A stretch of 64,000 nucleotides of DNA from assembly GCA_023392595.1 (NCBI GenBank), contig JAEVYU010000059.1, forward strand, positions 26,331-90,330. The letters are read 5' to 3'. The DNA is from Bacillota bacterium. Lineage in GTDB: Bacteria; Bacillota; UBA4882; UBA8346. Below are positions 35,257 to 44,006 of the stretch, one piece after another. The position numbers and the translations under genes were made by a program. Every line of letters begins with the position of its first letter. Within the stretch, counting starts at the first letter, position 1. The notes below the pieces were generated by a model. The model saw only the letters and a list, made by a program, of their open reading frames with translations, was not told the origin of the DNA and did no database searches.

Positions 35257-35997
35257 ATGGCTGACATTCTGTCAGATCTGCAGTCCCTGGAGGAACCGGT
35301 GCGGGAAAAGCTCTTAAGTCTGTTTCGCACCATGCCGGACACTCTTCGGCAACGCTGTCCCCTCCGCAAGCTGAAAAAGGGCAGCATTCTCGCAGATCCG
35401 TTGGGCCCCAGCAATTTCGTATACGTGCTGATCCGTGGCTGCATCCGGACGGAGAATCGGGATGCTTCGGGGAACATTTTTGTGGTTGCCGACTTCACGG
35501 CCCCCGCGCTGTTCGGTGAATTCGAATTGATTGCCGGCTGCCCCTTTTACCGGGGGACGCTGATCGCCACAACGGATTGCCAGATCATAGCCATTGAACG
35601 GGAATCCTATCTTGGCTGGGTTCAGGGAAATGGGGAAGTGCTTTTTCAGAGGGCCCGCGCGGTAACTCGCCAGCTACTGGAGCAGTGTAGCAAAGAAAGG
35701 AATTTTCTGTCGCTGCGTGGAACGGGAAGATTGATGCTCCTACTTTGCCGGTACTATGAGCGGAATGCAAAAGAGGGAACCGTGCGTATTTGCGCCACCA
35801 GACAGGAAATAGCGGACGAAATCGGTACCAGTGTGAAAACCGTCAGCCGGGGACTTCAACGTCTTAACGAACGGGGACTGGTTGACCTTCAGGGCCACGG
35901 AATCGCTATTGGCAGCGAAGATTATCAAAGTCTTCGGACGCTGGTGGAAAAAGAGCTTCTTTCCAATCCCCTTGAAAATGAAAATCCGAACTTTTAG
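35257..35997 (+). CDS. Crp/Fnr-family transcriptional regulator
   Basis: This encodes 246 residues. The cyclic-nucleotide-binding-like beta roll occupies about 30-140 (KKGSILAD, VLIRGCIRTEN, FGEFELIAG), then a dimer helix and a winged helix (TRQEIADEIGTSVKTVSRGLQRLNERGLV). The N-terminal cysteines are too few for an Fnr Fe-S cluster. GGAG sites precede the ATG. It lies 31 bases upstream of the glycyl-radical enzyme gene, on the same strand, and so probably controls it in response to a metabolite or redox signal. Confidence 0.85.
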   Translation: MADILSDLQSLEEPVREKLLSLFRTMPDTLRQRCPLRKLKKGSILADPLGPSNFVYVLIRGCIRTENRDASGNIFVVADFTAPALFGEFELIAGCPFYRGTLIATTDCQIIAIERESYLGWVQGNGEVLFQRARAVTRQLLEQCSKERNFLSLRGTGRLMLLLCRYYERNAKEGTVRICATRQEIADEIGTSVKTVSRGLQRLNERGLVDLQGHGIAIGSEDYQSLRTLVEKELLSNPLENENPNF

Positions 35998-36028
35998 ATC
36001 AATTGAAAATGAGAGAAGGGGTACAAAA

Positions 36029-37525
36029 ATGGATCAGGTAATGGATCTGATAACGGCACAAAATCTCACCTATGATCAAAAGCTTTTACAGCTTGCGCAG
36101 GCTGCCGAAAACTCGGTGGACCCGCTGCGTGTCTCGGAGAAATTTCAGTACTATTTTAACCAAGGCGCTCTCTGCGATATGAACGAGGGGAAGGCCCCGT
36201 ACAGGCCACGCTACATTCTGGTGGATTTTCAGAAATTCGTCCAAAACGGCAGTGAATTTCTGCGTTTGAATCCGCCGGAAGATCTGGACGACCTGCTGAC
36301 TTCCCTGTGTATCCTGTATGAGCATATTCCTTCCGTGACCGGCCGCCCGGTCTATGTAGGCAACCTGGACAAACTGATCGACCCGTTTCTGGAGGGAGTC
36401 TCCGATCGAGAGGCCTCCAAAAAGCTGAAACATTTTCTCAATTTCATCGACCGTACGGTCGCAAACGGATACTGTCACGCCAACCTGGGCCCGGAAGCAA
36501 CACGCGCCGGCCGGCTTATCCTGGAAGCGGAACAAGAATTACAAAATGCCGTCCCCAATTTCACTTTGAAATACGATCCCCATATTACACCGGACGATTT
36601 TGGCGAACAGGCTATCTTGACTGCGCTTTCCTGCGCAAACCCGGCTTTCTGCAATCACCGCCTTCACAAACAGACTTACAGCGGTGACTATGGTATCGTC
36701 AGCTGCTTCAATATCTTGCCGGTAGGCGGCGGGGGATATTGCCTGTCCCGGGTAGTCCTGCCGAGATTGGCAGACCTTGCTTCCGGTACCGACCAGTTTA
36801 TGAATGAGCTTTTGCCCGAGGCCCTGCAGGCGCTGGGAGAATATATGAATGAACGGGTCCGCTTTATGGTGGAAGAATCTCATTTTTTTGACACTTCCTT
36901 TCTGGTGAAAGAAGGTTTGGTAGACTCGGAGCGGTTCGTCGGCATGTTCGGAGTAGCCGGATTATGTGAATGTGTAAACACACTGCTTAAGAATAACGGT
37001 GGTTTCCGCTATGGCCGTGACGAAGCAGCCAATGATCTCGGCGATCGCATCATGCAGGAAATACAGAATTTTGTGAGCGGTTTTCCGGCCGTATATTCCA
37101 AATTGACCGGCAACCGTTATCTCCTTCACGCCCAGGCCGGGCTGGCGCCTCAAAAGGGAGTAACCCCCGGGGTCCGCATCGTAGTCGGCGACGAACCGGA
37201 TAATTTAATGGATCATATTCGCCATAGTGCACGGTTCCACCGTTTCTTCCCCACCGGAGTCTCGGATATTTTTCCGGTCGAATCCACGGCGCGCGACAAT
37301 CCTGCCGCCATTTTGGATCTGGTGAAAGGAGCCTTTGCCATTAATGATAAATATTTAAGCTTCTATACCGCAGACAGTGACTTGATTCGGATTACCGGCT
37401 ATCTGGCCAAACGGAGTGAAATGGAAAAATTCAGTCAAGGCATCCCGGTGTTGCAGGATACTTCCCATGGTGCGGTAAAAAATTATCTCAACAACCATGC
37501 TGCCGATAGAAAGGTACGCTTTTAA
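36029..37525 (+). CDS. yjjI: YjjI-family glycyl-radical enzyme
   Basis: This encodes 498 residues from the ATG at 36029 (AAGGGG upstream). The C-terminal glycyl-radical loop RITGYLAKR carries the Gly that is activated; the mid-protein GVAGLCECVN supplies the Cys thought to pass the radical to substrate. The length and wording match the YjjI group, a shorter relative of pyruvate formate-lyase whose substrate is not settled. In Escherichia coli yjjI-yjjW stand next to the deoxyribonucleoside genes; here they again sit beside nucleoside genes, which supports a link to that pathway. Oxygen-labile. Confidence 0.87.
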   Translation: MDQVMDLITAQNLTYDQKLLQLAQAAENSVDPLRVSEKFQYYFNQGALCDMNEGKAPYRPRYILVDFQKFVQNGSEFLRLNPPEDLDDLLTSLCILYEHIPSVTGRPVYVGNLDKLIDPFLEGVSDREASKKLKHFLNFIDRTVANGYCHANLGPEATRAGRLILEAEQELQNAVPNFTLKYDPHITPDDFGEQAILTALSCANPAFCNHRLHKQTYSGDYGIVSCFNILPVGGGGYCLSRVVLPRLADLASGTDQFMNELLPEALQALGEYMNERVRFMVEESHFFDTSFLVKEGLVDSERFVGMFGVAGLCECVNTLLKNNGGFRYGRDEAANDLGDRIMQEIQNFVSGFPAVYSKLTGNRYLLHAQAGLAPQKGVTPGVRIVVGDEPDNLMDHIRHSARFHRFFPTGVSDIFPVESTARDNPAAILDLVKGAFAINDKYLSFYTADSDLIRITGYLAKRSEMEKFSQGIPVLQDTSHGAVKNYLNNHAADRKVRF

Positions 37526-38361
37526 TGGCCCGCGCCCCGGTGAATAAAATCATTCCCTTCAGTATGGTAGACGGTCCGGGAAGCAGAACTTCCGTTTTTC
37601 TGCAGGGCTGCAATATTCACTGCGCCTACTGCCACAATCCCGAGACCCAGCAATTGTGTTGCAATTGCCTAATTTGTGTCACCGGTTGTCCTGCAAAAGC
37701 CCTTTCTGTGCAGAACGACCAAGTGGTATGGGACGAACAAAAATGCGTATCCTGCGACCATTGCCTTAAGATTTGTCCGCACTGCGCTTCGCCGCGCGTT
37801 CGGATGCTCGAGGCGCGGGAAGTCTTTGAACGTATCCAGAGGAATATCCCCTTTATCCGCGGCATCACGGTTTCCGGAGGGGAATGTATGCTGTACCCGG
37901 AATTTTTAGGCGAGCTTTTTACCCGGGTTAAAAGAGCGGGACTGACTGCCTTGATCGACACCAACGGCACGGTGGATTTTCGCTCCTACCCCCTGCTAAC
38001 CCGTATGTGCGACGGGGTGATGCTGGATGTAAAGAGTTGGGATCCGCAGACTTTTTCCACGCTGACCGGGACAGGCAATGAAGTCGTCAAAGAAAACCTC
38101 CGCTATCTGGCGGCTGAAAACCGTCTGGAGGAAATCAGGATCGTCTGCCTGGATGAGTGGGTCGATGCTGAAGCCGTCATTGACGGCGTTGCCAAAACGC
38201 TTGGCGGAAAAACCGCCTTGCAAAATCTCCGGCTGATCCCTTTCCGCCCTTTCGGTGTGCGTGGCGTTCTCGAAAACACGCCGCCCCCTTCCGAAGGCAG
38301 AATGCAGCAACTACGGGAACTGGCCGAAAAGTGCGGCTTCCGGAAAATCCGGATTACCTGA
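37525..38361 (+). CDS. yjjW: YjjW-family glycyl-radical-enzyme activase
   Basis: This encodes 278 residues. Radical SAM cysteines are C29, C33 and C36 (CNIHCAYCHN), followed by a two-cluster ferredoxin insert (CCNCLICVTGCP and CVSCDHCLKICP) and a TVSGGECMLYPE SAM-binding block. This is the layout of PFL-activase relatives with extra Fe-S clusters. It shares one base with the YjjI gene and installs the glycyl radical. Its last 200 or so bases recur in damaged form at 39617-39838. Confidence 0.88.
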   Translation: MARAPVNKIIPFSMVDGPGSRTSVFLQGCNIHCAYCHNPETQQLCCNCLICVTGCPAKALSVQNDQVVWDEQKCVSCDHCLKICPHCASPRVRMLEAREVFERIQRNIPFIRGITVSGGECMLYPEFLGELFTRVKRAGLTALIDTNGTVDFRSYPLLTRMCDGVMLDVKSWDPQTFSTLTGTGNEVVKENLRYLAAENRLEEIRIVCLDEWVDAEAVIDGVAKTLGGKTALQNLRLIPFRPFGVRGVLENTPPPSEGRMQQLRELAEKCGFRKIRIT

Positions 38362-38378
38362 TCGAAGCCTACTCATCA
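38155..38378. repeat. Direct repeat, copy 1 (yjjW 3' end)
   Basis: The final 65 or so codons of yjjW plus a few bases match 39617-39838 in the same orientation, including an unbroken stretch spanning the codons for VLENTPPPSEGRM. Between the copies lie the MerR gene and the flavodoxin pseudogene. Confidence 0.85.
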
Positions 38379-38420
38379 AAACAGGTTCAGCCGAGGGGCT
38401 CCCCCAACTTTCGAGTTTAT

Positions 38421-39072
38421 TTACTGTTGTTGTTTTTCGTTTTTGGTGATTTCCACCAGCCGTATACCGATGTCAAAGGCTTTCTGGCAGTCCTTGGGGA
38501 ACTCATTCTCCCTTCTTTCGGCTCTTTCTTCGGGATTAAACCAATCTGAGACATATTTGGAATAATCATCAAACTGGTATGTTTCGTTTACTAACAGGGA
38601 CAGGGATGTCTCTCCGAAAATCTTCGCTAATATCTGTTCATGCCCTGCAGCCGGCCTGTCGAATCCTACACGCTTCATTCTTTCCTCGTTAACCTCCATG
38701 GTGTAAATAAAAGCGGTCGGCATTTTTCTTTTAAACAATGAGGACATATTGGCATCATAGACAGTGTATGGGAACATCAGCCTTTCCCCGCTCACCCAAC
38801 CGTAGTAGATCGGAGAACCCAAAACAAGCGCATCCGCTGAGGCGATTTTTTCCAAAACCGGAGTCAGATCATCTTGAAACGCACACCTGCCATAGTTTTT
38901 ACCATTTTTAACTTTACAGGAGAAACAACTGATACAACCCTTAAAATTTAAATCATAAAGATGAAACAGTTCGGTCTCAAATCCCTGGGAAGCGGCGCCA
39001 TCCAGTGCCTGTTGCAGCAGTGTTGCAGTATTCCATTTTTTCCTCGGACTACGTAATCGCTATTAATTTCAT
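38421..39072 (-). pseudogene. Flavodoxin-family NAD(P)H oxidoreductase, frameshifted near the N-terminus
   Basis: From the ATG at 39072 the frame reads MKLIAIT and stops. Two bases further on, the correct frame resumes with SPRKKWNTATLLQQALD, where intact relatives read MKLIAxNGSPRKx. From there it runs to the stop at 38421 without interruption, with FKGCISCFSCK, LGSPIYYGWVSGE and YTMEVN, the flavin-reductase pattern of the multimeric flavodoxin WrbA/IsdG-like reductase group. The loss of about two bases at roughly 39046-39054 removes the phosphate-binding loop register. It may be a true mutation or a sequencing error. A MerR-type promoter with long spacer lies just upstream. Confidence 0.7.
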
Positions 39073-39104
39073 ACAAGGCCCCCACTTTCATCTGATTTTA
39101 CTAA

Positions 39105-39136
39105 AGTATAAGCCTTGTAGTATAGTACAAAGTCAA
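39105..39136 (-). promoter_or_regulatory. MerR-type promoter with long spacer and operator dyad
   Basis: On the reverse strand TTGACT (39136-39131) and TATACT (39110-39105) are 20 bases apart. The spacer holds an inverted repeat, CCTTGTA (39113-39119) against TACAAAG (39126-39132) on the plus strand. An over-long spacer containing the dyad is the signature of MerR-activated promoters. It overlaps the 3' end of the MerR gene and drives the flavodoxin gene. Confidence 0.65.
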
Positions 39137-39528
39137 GATCTCTTATATAAAAATTTCAAAAGGTTACATTTCGCCAAGTCGGGATTATTTTTAATATAAT
39201 CAAGAAGCTCTTTTAAGTCCTTGAGCGCATTAATTTTCTGGTCAAGTTCCTCCATTTTCGATGTGAGCTGATCGTTTAAAATTTGGCTATTGATATTATT
39301 ATTACTGCTTAACATTTGTGAAATAGTGGAAATCTCGCGCAAACTGAAACCCAATTCTTTTAATCGGGTAATAAATTTTAACCGGAGCAGATCTTCTTCA
39401 CTATATACTCTGTAGCCTGATTCTGTACGCTCCGGCACAGGAATAATCCGGATTTTTTCATAATATCTCAGAGTTTCATTTCCTATTTTTAATAGATTGG
39501 ATATTTCCTTGCGTGCATAACCCTTCAT
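39133..39528 (-). CDS. MerR-family transcriptional regulator
   Basis: This encodes 131 residues from the ATG at 39528 with GGAGGA upstream. A MerR winged helix-turn-helix (YARKEISNLLKIGNETLRYYEKIRIIPVPERTESGYRVYSEEDLLRLKFI) is followed by a coiled-coil helix and a short C-terminus with a single Cys (LAKCNLL). It resembles small-molecule- or oxidant-sensing MerR proteins more than metal sensors, which usually have a Cys pair. Its target is probably the adjacent promoter at 39105-39136. Confidence 0.85.
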   Translation of the reverse strand: MKGYARKEISNLLKIGNETLRYYEKIRIIPVPERTESGYRVYSEEDLLRLKFITRLKELGFSLREISTISQMLSSNNNINSQILNDQLTSKMEELDQKINALKDLKELLDYIKNNPDLAKCNLLKFLYKRS

Positions 39529-39616
39529 GTTCTTCCTCCAAATGGGTCTTGATTGAAGTAAAAAAAGCTGCCAAAAATCGAGTCGGTTAACGTTCAGTAT
39601 ACCATATTCCTTGACA

Positions 39617-39838
39617 TTCAGTGGGTCGATGCTGAAGCCCGGCATTCACGGCATTGCTAAAAACTTTGGAGAAAAAACCGCCTTCCAAAATCCCCGGCTG
39701 ATCTCTTTCCGTCCTTTCGGGGTGCATGGCGTTCTCGAAAACACGCCGCCCCCTTCCGAAGGCAGAATGCCGGAACTACGGGAACTGGCCGAAAAGTGCG
39801 GCTTCCAGGAAAATAAGGATTACCTGATCAGGAAACTT
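39617..39838 (+). repeat. Direct repeat, copy 2 (decayed yjjW 3' end)
   Basis: This matches 38155-38378 with substitutions and short indels. The translated remnant still reads FRPFGVHGVLENTPPPSEGRM then LRELAEKCGF. It is not a gene. Immediately upstream, the MerR gene begins on the other strand. Confidence 0.82.
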
Positions 39839-40418
39839 CCATTCTTTTCAATTGGATTTTTGGTCACCCAATTGTTTTTTCAATCAGCCGATTATTTTCG
39901 GCTATCACCCAATGGATAAAATCATTTCAGCGGTTTTATATAATCCAATTTTTACAACCCCCCTTTGCCTCACTGGCCCACAACCCCGGATACCGTCTTG
40001 GTTTCAAGCATCGGCTTGCGAGAAGGATGGTTTGTTTTACATTCATCAAATGATAACAGATTTTTTTAAGTAAAATCAATTTACCAGGAGGAAAAAGTTT
40101 CTCAGGCTTCATTTTTTTACAACAGATGGATACATTTACTTAAATTTCAATTAACGGGAACGACATTGACTATATATCATAATATTTATACAATTAAGAA
40201 TGTAATTAATGGTTTTAGAGTTGGAAAACCGGAGGGACTATTTTGGGAGGAGAAATTTGAAAGAGGGAGGCTTGCGATGTTTTGACACCGGTGTCAAAAA
40301 GGCAAAATTGGGGGCTGCTTTCCGTTAAAATGAATTTGTCTCGATACCGCCGGCCCATTGAGATTAATCGCTGAAGCAATAAATATAATCAAAGTCGACA
40401 AAAACAAAGGAGGCCGAC
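39839..40418. promoter_or_regulatory. Long leader with a perfect 20-bp palindrome, no gene
   Basis: TTTTGACACCGGTGTCAAAA at 40280-40299 is perfectly self-complementary and lies about 120 bases before the next operon. It has the size and central CG of LacI- or GntR-type operators. Ribosome-like GGAGG sites near 40084, 40206 and 40244 lack followed-through ORFs. No other structure was identified. Confidence 0.55.
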
Positions 40419-41597
40419 ATGCATACCCGCGGATTTGACAGCAATCAAGGGACCATCAAAGCTCCAAAACAGTTGAAGGGTAGATATTGCCTGCAACCCT
40501 TCACCAATGTTGATATTCACAGTAACAACGGAGTACGTTGCTGCAGTGAATCGTGGATGCCAAGCTGGATTGGGGATTTTTCCCGGGGTTCCATGGAGGA
40601 GATTTGGAATTCTCCTAAAATACAGGAAATCAGAAAAAGCGTTTTAGAAGGTACTTATCAATATTGCGATTGGCATCAATGCCCTTTTTATTCCAACGAC
40701 CAGTACTATTTATATTCCCGGGAAGAACTGGAGAGTCCCCAAAGCCTTCCGGATTTACAGCGCAACCGTTTAACAAAATACGGGCCGTGGATTCAATATA
40801 TTTTGGAAGGTAAAACCGAGCTGAAAATCATGCCGGCCAATTATAACCTGGCATATGACGAGACCTGCAATTTACAATGCCCCAGTTGCCGTAAGACGAC
40901 CAGGATTTATACCCAGGGTCCGGAATATCAGTCGCGTTTGGCCATTCAGCAGAAACTGCTCCAAGAAGTGGAGGCCAAAGGATTCGATAATATTGGACGG
41001 TTTAACCTGACCGGTTCCGGGGAGCCTTTCAGCTCCAAAATATTCCGGGAGTTTCTGTTTGATTTTGACGGCGGCAAACATCCCAAGCTGGATATTAATA
41101 TTCAATCCAACGGGGTTTTGTTTACTCCGGAAGTTTGGCGGAAGATGGAGAAAATTCACGACAATATCAACGAAGTGATCATTTCCCTGGATGCTTCCTG
41201 CGGGGAGACTTACCAGAAAATCCGGGTCAACGGGAATTTTGAGGTTCTGCTGAAAAATATTGAGTTTTTAGCCGGGCTGCGGCAGGAAAATAAGATCAGA
41301 CGTCTGATGTTGGCCTTTGTAGTCCAACAAAAGAATTACCGGGAAATGGTCCCCGCCCTTGAAATCGGCCGGAAATATCAGGTGGATTTGTTCATATTCA
41401 ACCTGCTCAATGACTGGATGTCATGGTCGAAAGAGGAATACGAGCAAAATGCGGTCTGGAAAGTGTACCATCCGGAGTACTCCGGTTTCATCGAAATTTT
41501 ACGGAACCCAATCTTTGACGACCCAATGATTGACCTGGGGAATATGACGGAATACCGTTTAAGGGCCAAGGAAAAACGCACGGCGAAGGAAGCGTAA
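40419..41597 (+). CDS. Radical SAM protein with N-terminal SPASM-like segment
   Basis: This encodes 392 residues. The order is unusual: a cysteine-rich SPASM-like block comes first (C24, C41, C42, C83, C88, with NGVRCCSESW and GDFSRGSMEEIWNSPKIQEIR as in SPASM tails), and the radical SAM motif follows at C150, C154 and C157 (CNLQCPSC) with a TGSGEP block. This order suggests a SPASM tail moved, or fused, to the front. AAAGGAGG lies before the ATG. It heads an operon with a glycosidase-like protein, an ABC-2 exporter, a second radical SAM enzyme and an aminotransferase. The substrate is unknown. Confidence 0.8.
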   Translation: MHTRGFDSNQGTIKAPKQLKGRYCLQPFTNVDIHSNNGVRCCSESWMPSWIGDFSRGSMEEIWNSPKIQEIRKSVLEGTYQYCDWHQCPFYSNDQYYLYSREELESPQSLPDLQRNRLTKYGPWIQYILEGKTELKIMPANYNLAYDETCNLQCPSCRKTTRIYTQGPEYQSRLAIQQKLLQEVEAKGFDNIGRFNLTGSGEPFSSKIFREFLFDFDGGKHPKLDINIQSNGVLFTPEVWRKMEKIHDNINEVIISLDASCGETYQKIRVNGNFEVLLKNIEFLAGLRQENKIRRLMLAFVVQQKNYREMVPALEIGRKYQVDLFIFNLLNDWMSWSKEEYEQNAVWKVYHPEYSGFIEILRNPIFDDPMIDLGNMTEYRLRAKEKRTAKEA

Positions 41598-41599
41598 GA

Positions 41600-42967
41600 A
41601 TGAAATTGAAGCAGGTAACGCTCAAAAGGAATAAAACCCGGCTGATTCTTTCCAATGGCAGCGAACGCAGCGATTTTGTACCGATTGACGAAATCTTTGC
41701 CAAACTGGGACGGATCCACGATGGTATTCAGTTACTAAAAACGTATTACCCCAGGGATGCGGCGTGGTCCCCCACCCAAAAAATCTCGGCCGTGACTGCC
41801 AAAAAGGATGTCCGTTACGCATGGGATTACGAGTATGAAGATTACCACCCCCTGGATATTTGGGAGAAAGAAAGCGTCACCCGGCAACAAATTGAAGCCC
41901 TAAAACGCTACGGTTCCGATTTACACCTTACTTTGACGCTGGAGTTGTCTTTATCCGATACCGAAATCGCCCAAATCGCCCAAGCGCTCAACCCCTATGG
42001 CAGAGTATTTCTGCGCATCAATCACGAGGCCAACGGCAACTGGTTCCGGTATAGCCGGCAACATACTTTTCAGGAATACAGCGAATTTTTTGTCCGCTGC
42101 CACAAAATCATCAAGAGTCATTCAGCCAATATTTTCACAGTGTTCAATCTCTCCGCCGACTCCTTTGTCAATGAAAAGCTGGTGGTCGACAGGTTTCTGT
42201 ACTTATCGGAGGGACAGTTGGGTGAGGCGTTGAACGCCGCCGATTACTGGTCTATTGACAAATATGTTTCCTTACATTATGGTTGGCCGTTTGAAACGAA
42301 GATAACCGGAAAGAGCACCGCTTATTTTAAGGGCAGTATTGAACATTGGTGGCAGTTGATTGAAGAAACCTATCTAAAAATGATTTGGCATCATCATTTG
42401 CTGGCCAAGCCTTTATTTATCAATGAATTCAACTCCGATTCCGATGTAGAGGGTTATGAGGGCCAGGCCCGGACCATTGGTGGAGTTTATGACCGGCTGG
42501 CCCGGGGGGAGTTTGATTGGCTGGCGGGGATTACGTTATACCAGTTCCGGGATTATGGCGGTCTGGGGCTGGAAAAAGGGAATTTGAAGGAATACCGACC
42601 ATTGCCGGCCTTAAATGCATACCGGGAGGCCATTGGGAAATTTCAATATCAATTGGATGTGGCGGAGCAGGAATGGCAGTATTCGGATTACACGTTCACC
42701 TGGAAAGACTCAGACCATATCCGGGGCCTACAAATCAGTCAACTGGACGGAGCAAGCAGGTTAATTAACCGCTTGGAATTCCCGCTTTTTGTGGTCCGTG
42801 GCCAAGCCCAGTCATGGAGCAGGCTGGAACCCCATGAAAGTTTGGCCTTGGAGCATTTGCCGGAAATGGTGTTATTGATTCCCCCGTATAAGGATTCCTG
42901 CGGCGCGATGAGGGATATGGCGACCCTGGGGGATTGCAAAGCCCGGATTGGGGAAATGTTTGAATAA
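41600..42967 (+). CDS. GH26-like TIM-barrel protein, cytosolic
   Basis: This encodes 455 residues without a signal peptide. The barrel core from about 60 to 340 contains FLRINHEANGNWF, matching the acid/base Glu (E143) context of family GH26 beta-mannanases, and PLFINEFNSD, where E276 fits the nucleophile. Aromatic residues typical of sugar binding are plentiful. The N-terminal 60 and C-terminal 110 residues are of unknown fold. An intracellular location, 2 bases after a radical SAM gene, argues against polysaccharide digestion and for processing of a biosynthetic sugar or carrier-bound intermediate. Family membership is inferred from motifs only. Confidence 0.6.
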   Translation: MKLKQVTLKRNKTRLILSNGSERSDFVPIDEIFAKLGRIHDGIQLLKTYYPRDAAWSPTQKISAVTAKKDVRYAWDYEYEDYHPLDIWEKESVTRQQIEALKRYGSDLHLTLTLELSLSDTEIAQIAQALNPYGRVFLRINHEANGNWFRYSRQHTFQEYSEFFVRCHKIIKSHSANIFTVFNLSADSFVNEKLVVDRFLYLSEGQLGEALNAADYWSIDKYVSLHYGWPFETKITGKSTAYFKGSIEHWWQLIEETYLKMIWHHHLLAKPLFINEFNSDSDVEGYEGQARTIGGVYDRLARGEFDWLAGITLYQFRDYGGLGLEKGNLKEYRPLPALNAYREAIGKFQYQLDVAEQEWQYSDYTFTWKDSDHIRGLQISQLDGASRLINRLEFPLFVVRGQAQSWSRLEPHESLALEHLPEMVLLIPPYKDSCGAMRDMATLGDCKARIGEMFE

Positions 42968-42977
42968 AGAGGGATCG

Positions 42978-44006
42978 ATGATGGCAGTGATTCATCTCCG
43001 CGATGTATCGAAACAATTTAAAATCTTAAACCGCCGGGAAGGGATGAGCGGCGCTTTGAAAGACCTGGTTTCCCAAAATTACCGCTATGTCAAGGCGGTG
43101 AATCATATAAGCCTAGACATCGGCGAAAAGGAAATGGTGGGTTTTTTAGGGCCCAACGGGGCAGGCAAATCGACCACCATCAAAATGATGACCGGAGTTC
43201 TGGAACCAACCGCCGGAGAGATTTTTGTGAACGGCCTTGTACCGTATAAAAACCGGATCAAAAACGCCGGCAATATCGGAGTGGTTTTCGGGCAACGCAG
43301 CCAGCTTTGGTGGGAACTTCCGGTGATTGAATCTTTTAAGATCTTAAAGGAAATCTACCGGATGGACCTGAAAAGCTACCAAACCAATATGGGCCTTTTT
43401 AATGAACTGGTGGATCTAAAACATCTTTATGCGATACCGGTCCGGTATTTATCCCTGGGACAACGGATGCTCTGCGATATTGTGGCCGCCTTTTTACACA
43501 ATCCGAAAGTCATTTTTCTTGATGAACCCACCATTGGCCTGGATGTATTGATTAAAAGCAAGATCCGCAATTTGATACGGGATTTGAACCGGAGAAACGG
43601 GGCGGCCATTTTGCTGACCACCCATGATATCAGTGATATTGAGGCCCTTTGCAGGCGGATCGTCATTATCGACCAGGGCCGGATCATTTTTGACGGGGAA
43701 ATTGAAAAAGTAACCCGGCTACTTGGCGCTTACCGGATTTTGAAGATTGTTTTCGGTCAAAAAGTTGATGATTTGCGGGAGTTGGATATCTTCCGGGAAA
43801 AAGTGGGGACCCGTTTTGTTTGCCGGCATCCGATTCAGATTGAGCGGGCGGAGGATGGGGTTCATTTTACAATTTATCAGGATGAAGTGAAATTGATGGA
43901 ACTCTTAAATTATGTTGACCATCAATTTTCCATTAGAGATTTCAGGATTGAAGAAATCAAAATGGAGAATGTCATCCGGAAGGTTTATGAAGGAGCGTTG
44001 AAATGA
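42978..44006 (+). CDS. ABC-2 exporter ATPase
   Basis: This encodes 342 residues. Walker A is GPNGAGKST, followed by the family-specific VVFGQRSQLWWELP after the Q-loop, signature LSLGQRMLCDIVAAFLHNP, Walker B VIFLDEPTIGLD and switch His in TTHD. The GQRSQLWW wording and the C-terminal extension of about 100 residues identify the group of exporters with two ABC-2 permeases (COG4586-type, related to antibiotic and viologen exporters). GAGGG lies upstream of tandem ATGs at 42978 and 42981. Confidence 0.87.
   Translation: MMAVIHLRDVSKQFKILNRREGMSGALKDLVSQNYRYVKAVNHISLDIGEKEMVGFLGPNGAGKSTTIKMMTGVLEPTAGEIFVNGLVPYKNRIKNAGNIGVVFGQRSQLWWELPVIESFKILKEIYRMDLKSYQTNMGLFNELVDLKHLYAIPVRYLSLGQRMLCDIVAAFLHNPKVIFLDEPTIGLDVLIKSKIRNLIRDLNRRNGAAILLTTHDISDIEALCRRIVIIDQGRIIFDGEIEKVTRLLGAYRILKIVFGQKVDDLRELDIFREKVGTRFVCRHPIQIERAEDGVHFTIYQDEVKLMELLNYVDHQFSIRDFRIEEIKMENVIRKVYEGALK

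Noticed and set aside
39611..39919. Plus-strand ORF after the MerR gene
   Set aside because: It is the decayed second copy of the yjjW 3' end, with no ribosome site and no radical SAM motif.
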